Source of the DNA: Campylobacterales bacterium
GTDB lineage: Bacteria; Campylobacterota; Campylobacteria; Campylobacterales; Hydrogenimonadaceae
Direction: 5' to 3'
NCBI GenBank assembly: GCA_027067015.1
Contig: JAMOMS010000185.1
Location: 1 to 9,610 of the forward strand
DNA: 9,610 nt
Part shown: positions 5,819 through 9,610 of the stretch, piece after piece
Layout: every line of letters starts with the position of its first letter
Position numbering within the stretch: the first letter of the stretch is position 1
Translations under genes and position numbers: made by a program
The notes under the pieces: model-generated
What the model saw: only the letters and a program-made list of their open reading frames with translations
The model's database searches: none
Told to the model about the DNA's origin: nothing

Positions 5819-7405
5819 TCAAAGTATCACGTACTTGACATAAACCGACGCGCTCAAGCTGTCAAGCTCCCGCAGGACCTCTTCTTTCACATCATTATCT
5901 ACCAAAATGACCGCCAGGGCCATCCCCTTTTTATCCCGTCCCAGACGAAAATCTGCAATATTGACATGATGCTTGGCCAAGATCTGCCCCACATCACCGA
6001 TCACACCGGGCACATCGGTATTTTTAAACAGAATCATCCGTCCTTTGGGTTCCACATCCAGCGTAAAGCCGTTGATCTCCACGATTCTTTGGACATTTTC
6101 ATTAAAGATCGTACCGGAAATCTCCATGACTCCCTGCTCGGTTGTTAAACGCAACGTGATCTTGTTTTTAAAAGGCCCTGTTGCGGGAAACTGCTGTTTA
6201 TGTATCTCAATGCCCCGCTCATTGGCGACGAACTCGGCATTGACATAGTTGATATTCTCACCCAACGACTCCTTGAGCGCGCCGACCGCGGCAAACGTAG
6301 CCAAAGAGTCAATATACTCGCCAATCTCTCCCTCACCCGTAATCTTAAGAGATTTAATCACACCGGCATTGGCCTGCGCGGCCAGGAAACCGATCTTTTG
6401 CATCAACTCCAGATAGGCTTTGGCGTACTCGGGAATCTCGTTTTCCCGAATGGGCAGGTTCAAAGCGTTGGGATAGCTGATGCCCCGTGCCGCGGACAAC
6501 GCCTGCTGAGCCGCCTGGGTGGCGATTTTATATTGCGACTCATGGGTATTGGCGCCAAGATGCGGCGTCACGGTCACATTGTCAAGTTCAAGCAGGGGAT
6601 GATCGGTTGCGGGCTCTTTGGAAAAGACATCTATGCCGGCAAAGCGGATTTTGCCGCTTTTGAGTCCTTCCAGCAGCGCCTCTTCGTCATACAATCCGCC
6701 CCGGGCGCAGTTAATCAGCACCACCCCCTCTTTCATCTTCGCAATCTCCTCTTTGCCGATCATCCCGATAGTCTCTTGATTTTTTGGGGTATGGATGGTT
6801 ATGATGTCGCAGGCAAGAATATCATCAAAGTCGGTGGTATACTCCACCCCCAAATCGGTCGCTTTTGAGGGATCGATATAGGGATCGTATGCAATCACAT
6901 CCATCTCAAACGCTTTGGCGCGAATCCCTACCCGACTTCCGATATTTCCAAAGCCGATAATTCCCAACTTCTTATCTTTAAGCTCATAACCGTACCATTT
7001 TTCGCGTTTCCAGACACGATCAAGTTTGAGGTGGTTATGGGCGTAGGGGAAAGCGCGCATACAGCTAAGCATATGGGCCATGGTCAACTCCACGGCGGCA
7101 ATGGTATTGGCCGTGGGAACGTTCATCACAATAATACCGCGTTTGCTACACCCCTCAATATCCACATTGTCCACCCCCACACCGGCTCTTACCAGCGCCT
7201 TGAGGTTGACGGCGGCATTCAAAAAGGCTTCATTCACCTCCGTTGAGCTTCGCGTAATGGCAACATCCGCTTTTCCAATCACTTTTAAAAGCTCATCTTT
7301 GGGCAGGTCAGCCACATTGATATACTCAATATCAGACTGCTCGGCCAACATCTTCAAGCCGCTTTCATGTATATGGTCACACACCATAATGGTTCTTTTT
7401 TTCAT
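5819..7405 (-). CDS. serA: D-3-phosphoglycerate dehydrogenase
   Basis: This cytoplasmic enzyme oxidises 3-phosphoglycerate to 3-phosphohydroxypyruvate with NAD+, the first step of serine (then glycine and cysteine) synthesis. The 528 residues match the long, type-1 form. The substrate-binding domain contains RAGVGVDNVDIEG (73-85). The NAD-binding Rossmann motif is GFGNIG (151-156) with D174 at the end of the next strand. The catalytic residues of the family are present: R235 in NCARGG, E264 in SKEPA and H282 in TPHLGANTHES. An intervening domain (about 320-450) and a C-terminal ACT domain (about 456-528, starting ILFKNTDVPGVIGDVG) follow. The ACT domain is the usual serine feedback site, although whether serine inhibits this protein is not shown. 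The ATG overlaps the preceding gene's stop (ATGA, 7402-7405), with AAGGA 6 nt upstream. No clear intrinsic terminator follows. Confidence 0.97.
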   Translation of the reverse strand: MKKRTIMVCDHIHESGLKMLAEQSDIEYINVADLPKDELLKVIGKADVAITRSSTEVNEAFLNAAVNLKALVRAGVGVDNVDIEGCSKRGIIVMNVPTANTIAAVELTMAHMLSCMRAFPYAHNHLKLDRVWKREKWYGYELKDKKLGIIGFGNIGSRVGIRAKAFEMDVIAYDPYIDPSKATDLGVEYTTDFDDILACDIITIHTPKNQETIGMIGKEEIAKMKEGVVLINCARGGLYDEEALLEGLKSGKIRFAGIDVFSKEPATDHPLLELDNVTVTPHLGANTHESQYKIATQAAQQALSAARGISYPNALNLPIRENEIPEYAKAYLELMQKIGFLAAQANAGVIKSLKITGEGEIGEYIDSLATFAAVGALKESLGENINYVNAEFVANERGIEIHKQQFPATGPFKNKITLRLTTEQGVMEISGTIFNENVQRIVEINGFTLDVEPKGRMILFKNTDVPGVIGDVGQILAKHHVNIADFRLGRDKKGMALAVILVDNDVKEEVLRELDSLSASVYVKYVIL

Positions 7406-7884
7406 CCGTTGTCCTTTTGCAAACTAATTTCAAACTCCCGCAATTTTTCCATAATCTTTCGCAATCTTTTTTGATCCGTCTCATGTAATATCAAAATACC
7501 GTCACTCCTTTTACGTAACAGTACATAACGGCACCCTTCGCTATCGAGTATTTGACGAAGGCAGAAAGCTTTATAGGCATCCAGATGCCGAATAGTGTAA
7601 GCGTCTTGCCGTTTTTTGGCGGAAGATTGTTTCAAAAGCGGGAGAGCCATCTCCATTTCGGTGACGGGATAGGAGAAATCGGGTTTTTCTTTTTTGGCCA
7701 GCTTTTTTAGCCAGCTGATCTTATTTGCGTCTGCCTTGGACGTTTTCTCAAAAGCGTCCGTATGCGTGTTTGGCGCCGGCTTCTCAAGCGTGTCACTTTC
7801 GGCATACCGGTAAAGCGTCGCCAACAGCGCACCGACCGCCAATGTCGATATCATCCCAAACAGGAGAATCAACAGGCGGTTCAT
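7402..7884 (-). CDS. Conserved small single-span protein between rpsA and serA, function unknown
   Basis: A 160-residue protein with one N-terminal hydrophobic segment (about residues 3-25), either an uncleaved anchor or a signal peptide. A polar, lysine-rich linker follows (about 28-90), then a compact C-terminal region (about 92-155) predicted as mixed helix/strand. It has two cysteines (C108 and C118) that could pair if the region is periplasmic. I do not recognise a named domain. By position it corresponds to H. pylori HP0398 and C. jejuni Cj0892c, which lie between rpsA and serA and are annotated as hypothetical or putative periplasmic; that link comes from remembered gene order, not an alignment. 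The start is 9 nt after the rpsA stop and has only a weak ribosome-binding site (AAAAG), so it probably relies on reinitiation. An alternative start at Met11 would cut into the hydrophobic segment. It overlaps serA by 4 nt. Confidence 0.85.
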   Translation of the reverse strand: MNRLLILLFGMISTLAVGALLATLYRYAESDTLEKPAPNTHTDAFEKTSKADANKISWLKKLAKKEKPDFSYPVTEMEMALPLLKQSSAKKRQDAYTIRHLDAYKAFCLRQILDSEGCRYVLLRKRSDGILILHETDQKRLRKIMEKLREFEISLQKDNG

Positions 7885-7893
7885 CTTTTATGC

Positions 7894-9561
7894 TCAAAGA
7901 CGGTCTTTGATAATATCCCCGATGGTCAGACGATCTTCACTCTCATTAAACGCGTGCAATGCATCACGCTCTTTTTGGCGCTCCAGTCTTCTGACGGAGA
8001 GGCGAATTTTGTTGGAAGCGGGGTCAAGCATCACAATCACCCCTTCAATCTCATCCCCTTTGTTGAGCTCTTCCATGTTCAAGGGGGCGACATCTTCTTT
8101 GCGAATCAACGCGTCCACACCATCTTCCAGCTCGACAAAAAGACCGAAGTCTTTAATATCTCGGATCTTTCCGCTGACAATATCGCCCGTCTTGTGTTCA
8201 GAGGCAAAACGATCCAAAGGACTCTCTTCCAGCGCTTTTTTGCTCAGACTGATACGCTCTTGCTGGGGATCGATCTTGATAATTTTGACCTCAACCTCAT
8301 CCCCTTTATTCAACATATCCTTGGCTTTGGCCCCTTTTTCCCAGGAGATATCCTGATTATGTAACAAACCTTCGACTTTACCGATACGAACAAACGCGCC
8401 AAAGTCGGTCAACGTGGTCACGGTACCTTTTACAATCTCACCCTCTTTGTGCTGTTGCAAAAACTCTTCAAAAGGCTTGGGCTGAAGATTTTTGTATGAG
8501 ACACGCAAGCGTCGGGTTTCGGGATTGATCTCAATCACTTCCACATCAATCTCGTCACCCACGTTCAAGTAATCTTTGGGGTTTTTAATATCCTTATCCC
8601 AAGAGACTTCCGAAACGTGCAGGAATCCTTCGATATCGTTGCCAAGATCAACAAAGGCGCCATAGGGCTCAATGTTGCTAACCGTTACCTTGATGGCATC
8701 ACCCTCTTCCAGTTGATCGACAATCTCTTCCCACGGATCGGGCATGGTCTGTTTGACAGAAAGCGAGAGGTGACGCTTCTTGGGATCATACCCGATGGCT
8801 TTTACCTCTACTTTATCTCCCTCTTTATAAAGGGTGGCGGGATTGACGGGTCCTTTGTAGCTGATCTCGGTATAGTGAACCAGTCCTTCAACACCTCCGA
8901 CATCCACAAACATTCCGTAACTGGTGATCTTCTTGATCTCACCCTCGACCACCTTGTCCTCTTCCATCAGCTTCTCTACAATCTCCTTGCGGATTTTGCG
9001 TTGCTGATCCAGGTACTTTCTACGGGAGATCACAATGGAGTCACGATCTTTATCAAGTTTCAAAATCACCGCTTTGATCTCTTTGCCGATCGGGTTTTTG
9101 CCCATGGCAAACGCCGCCTGACTCATCGGCATGAAATATTCGACATTTTCTTTGTCAATAACAAAATAGCCGCCGCGGTTTTTGCGAATCACTTTGCCTT
9201 CAACCACCATCCCTTCCGCAGTTTCGGCGTGCTCTTCAATAAATTTGCGCACATTGGCTTTGCGAATCGCCTTCTGGTAAGACGCCTGGGGACGCTCGTT
9301 TCGATACCCGGTAATCACGACAGGAATCGTATCACCGACTTTGAAGCGTACATTTCCCTCTTCATCCCGCAGTTCATCCAGATAGACCACAGCTTCCTGC
9401 TTACGACCCACATCCACAAGCGCCTGACCGTCATTTTCACGAATCTCTACGATCACACCGTCGGTTATACTGCCGCCCTGCTCCTTTTTCTCAAACGCGT
9501 CAAGCATCGACGCGAAGTCTTCCTCCATGTTGTCAAACTCTTCCATTGAGGCCTTGTCCAT
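7894..9561 (-). CDS. rpsA: 30S ribosomal protein S1
   Basis: This 555-residue protein binds mRNA on the small ribosomal subunit and helps unfold and dock transcripts for initiation. Six S1 (OB-fold) domains are visible at about residues 31-98, 116-184, 203-270, 286-358, 372-444 and 457-526. Domains 3-6 carry the clear RNA-binding pattern (SYGMFVDVGGVEGLVHYTEI, PYGAFVDL, DFGAFVRI, DFGLFVEL). Domains 1 and 2 are divergent, as usual for the ribosome-binding end. The length matches full-size proteobacterial S1 (E. coli 557). A short charged tail ends in TIGDIIKDRL. The start at 9559-9561 is chosen because AAGGAA lies 6 nt upstream; a second ATG at 9544-9546 lacks such a site. The reading frame stays open to the window's right edge, so an N-terminal extension cannot be formally excluded. 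It leads the rpsA-small gene-serA cluster seen here. Confidence 0.97.
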   Translation of the reverse strand: MDKASMEEFDNMEEDFASMLDAFEKKEQGGSITDGVIVEIRENDGQALVDVGRKQEAVVYLDELRDEEGNVRFKVGDTIPVVITGYRNERPQASYQKAIRKANVRKFIEEHAETAEGMVVEGKVIRKNRGGYFVIDKENVEYFMPMSQAAFAMGKNPIGKEIKAVILKLDKDRDSIVISRRKYLDQQRKIRKEIVEKLMEEDKVVEGEIKKITSYGMFVDVGGVEGLVHYTEISYKGPVNPATLYKEGDKVEVKAIGYDPKKRHLSLSVKQTMPDPWEEIVDQLEEGDAIKVTVSNIEPYGAFVDLGNDIEGFLHVSEVSWDKDIKNPKDYLNVGDEIDVEVIEINPETRRLRVSYKNLQPKPFEEFLQQHKEGEIVKGTVTTLTDFGAFVRIGKVEGLLHNQDISWEKGAKAKDMLNKGDEVEVKIIKIDPQQERISLSKKALEESPLDRFASEHKTGDIVSGKIRDIKDFGLFVELEDGVDALIRKEDVAPLNMEELNKGDEIEGVIVMLDPASNKIRLSVRRLERQKERDALHAFNESEDRLTIGDIIKDRL

Positions 9562-9567
9562 TACCTG

Positions 9568-9573
9568 TTCCTT
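9568..9573 (-). promoter_or_regulatory. RBS deciding the rpsA start
   Basis: AAGGAA on the minus strand, followed by 6 nt and the ATG at 9559-9561. It supports this ATG over the internal Met6 codon and over an in-frame extension toward the window edge. Confidence 0.65.
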
Positions 9574-9591
9574 CCGTTTTCGGGCTCCTTT

Positions 9592-9602
9592 CGGGTCACC
9601 CG
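9592..9602. repeat. Short palindrome upstream of rpsA (CGGGT-n-ACCCG)
   Basis: An 11-base interrupted palindrome lies about 30 bases before the rpsA ATG. In the mRNA it could form a small 4-bp hairpin with a 3-nt loop. A second CCCG (9581-9584) could compete for the same CGGG. It is too short to call an attenuator or operator. The upstream gene's 3' end (ispH in related genomes) may also run through here. Confidence 0.3.
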
Positions 9603-9610
9603 TGATTTTT

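Noticed and set aside
5804..5836. Intrinsic terminator after serA (AAGTA-TCACG-TACTT stem and a nearby T-run on the minus strand)
   Set aside because: The 5-bp AT-rich stem is inside the serA coding end and about 11 nt of non-T sequence separates it from the T-run, so it does not have terminator geometry.
8617..9549. Long plus-strand open frame (310 codons) opposite rpsA
   Set aside because: It lies wholly antisense to a clear six-domain S1 protein. Its translation is low-complexity, rich in Phe/His/Leu, as expected from reading the complement of acidic/basic codons, and it shows no family motifs.

Overview
All eight genes in this window lie on the minus strand, packed almost end to end, so transcription runs from right to left. 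The best guess for the host is a Campylobacterota (Epsilonproteobacteria) bacterium, probably one of the free-living sulfur/hydrogen oxidisers related to Sulfurovum or Sulfurimonas. This rests on the gene order rpsA – small membrane-anchored protein – serA, which from memory matches Helicobacter pylori HP0399-HP0398-HP0397 and Campylobacter jejuni Cj0893c-Cj0892c-Cj0891c. The moderate GC content and the protein style agree. Genus assignment is inference.

Region 1 (about 9610 down to 5819) is a housekeeping cluster. It holds rpsA (ribosomal protein S1, six S1 domains), a 160-residue single-span protein of unknown function, and serA (long-type D-3-phosphoglycerate dehydrogenase with a C-terminal ACT domain). 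rpsA and the small gene are 9 nt apart, and the small gene and serA overlap by ATGA. In related genomes ispH precedes rpsA. Only about 50 bases of that upstream side are visible here.

A gap of about 80 bases (5740-5818) separates the clusters. It carries an AT-rich, promoter-like sequence pointing into region 2.

Region 2 (about 5739 down to 2) is a tripartite efflux operon: a TolC-type outer-membrane channel, a short periplasmic adaptor, an RND permease encoded as two separate half-proteins, and finally a small DUF2905 membrane protein. Genes overlap by ATGA or are 1-9 nt apart, so one transcript with translational coupling is likely. The channel, adaptor and permease halves should together span inner membrane, periplasm and outer membrane.

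The efflux operon is the part worth a second look. The RND permease is split exactly between its two internal repeats (TM1-6 and TM7-12), and the second half has its own strong ribosome-binding site. The first half ends in a natural His-Met-His6 tract in what should be the cytoplasmic linker. The proton-relay residues mix heavy-metal-type (VDAA in TM4) and drug-type (TM10/TM11) signatures. The outer-membrane channel carries a methionine-rich insertion. Together these suggest, but do not prove, a metal-related or metal-responsive pump. I see no mobile elements, CRISPR arrays, tRNAs or rRNAs, and no non-coding stretch over 300 bases.
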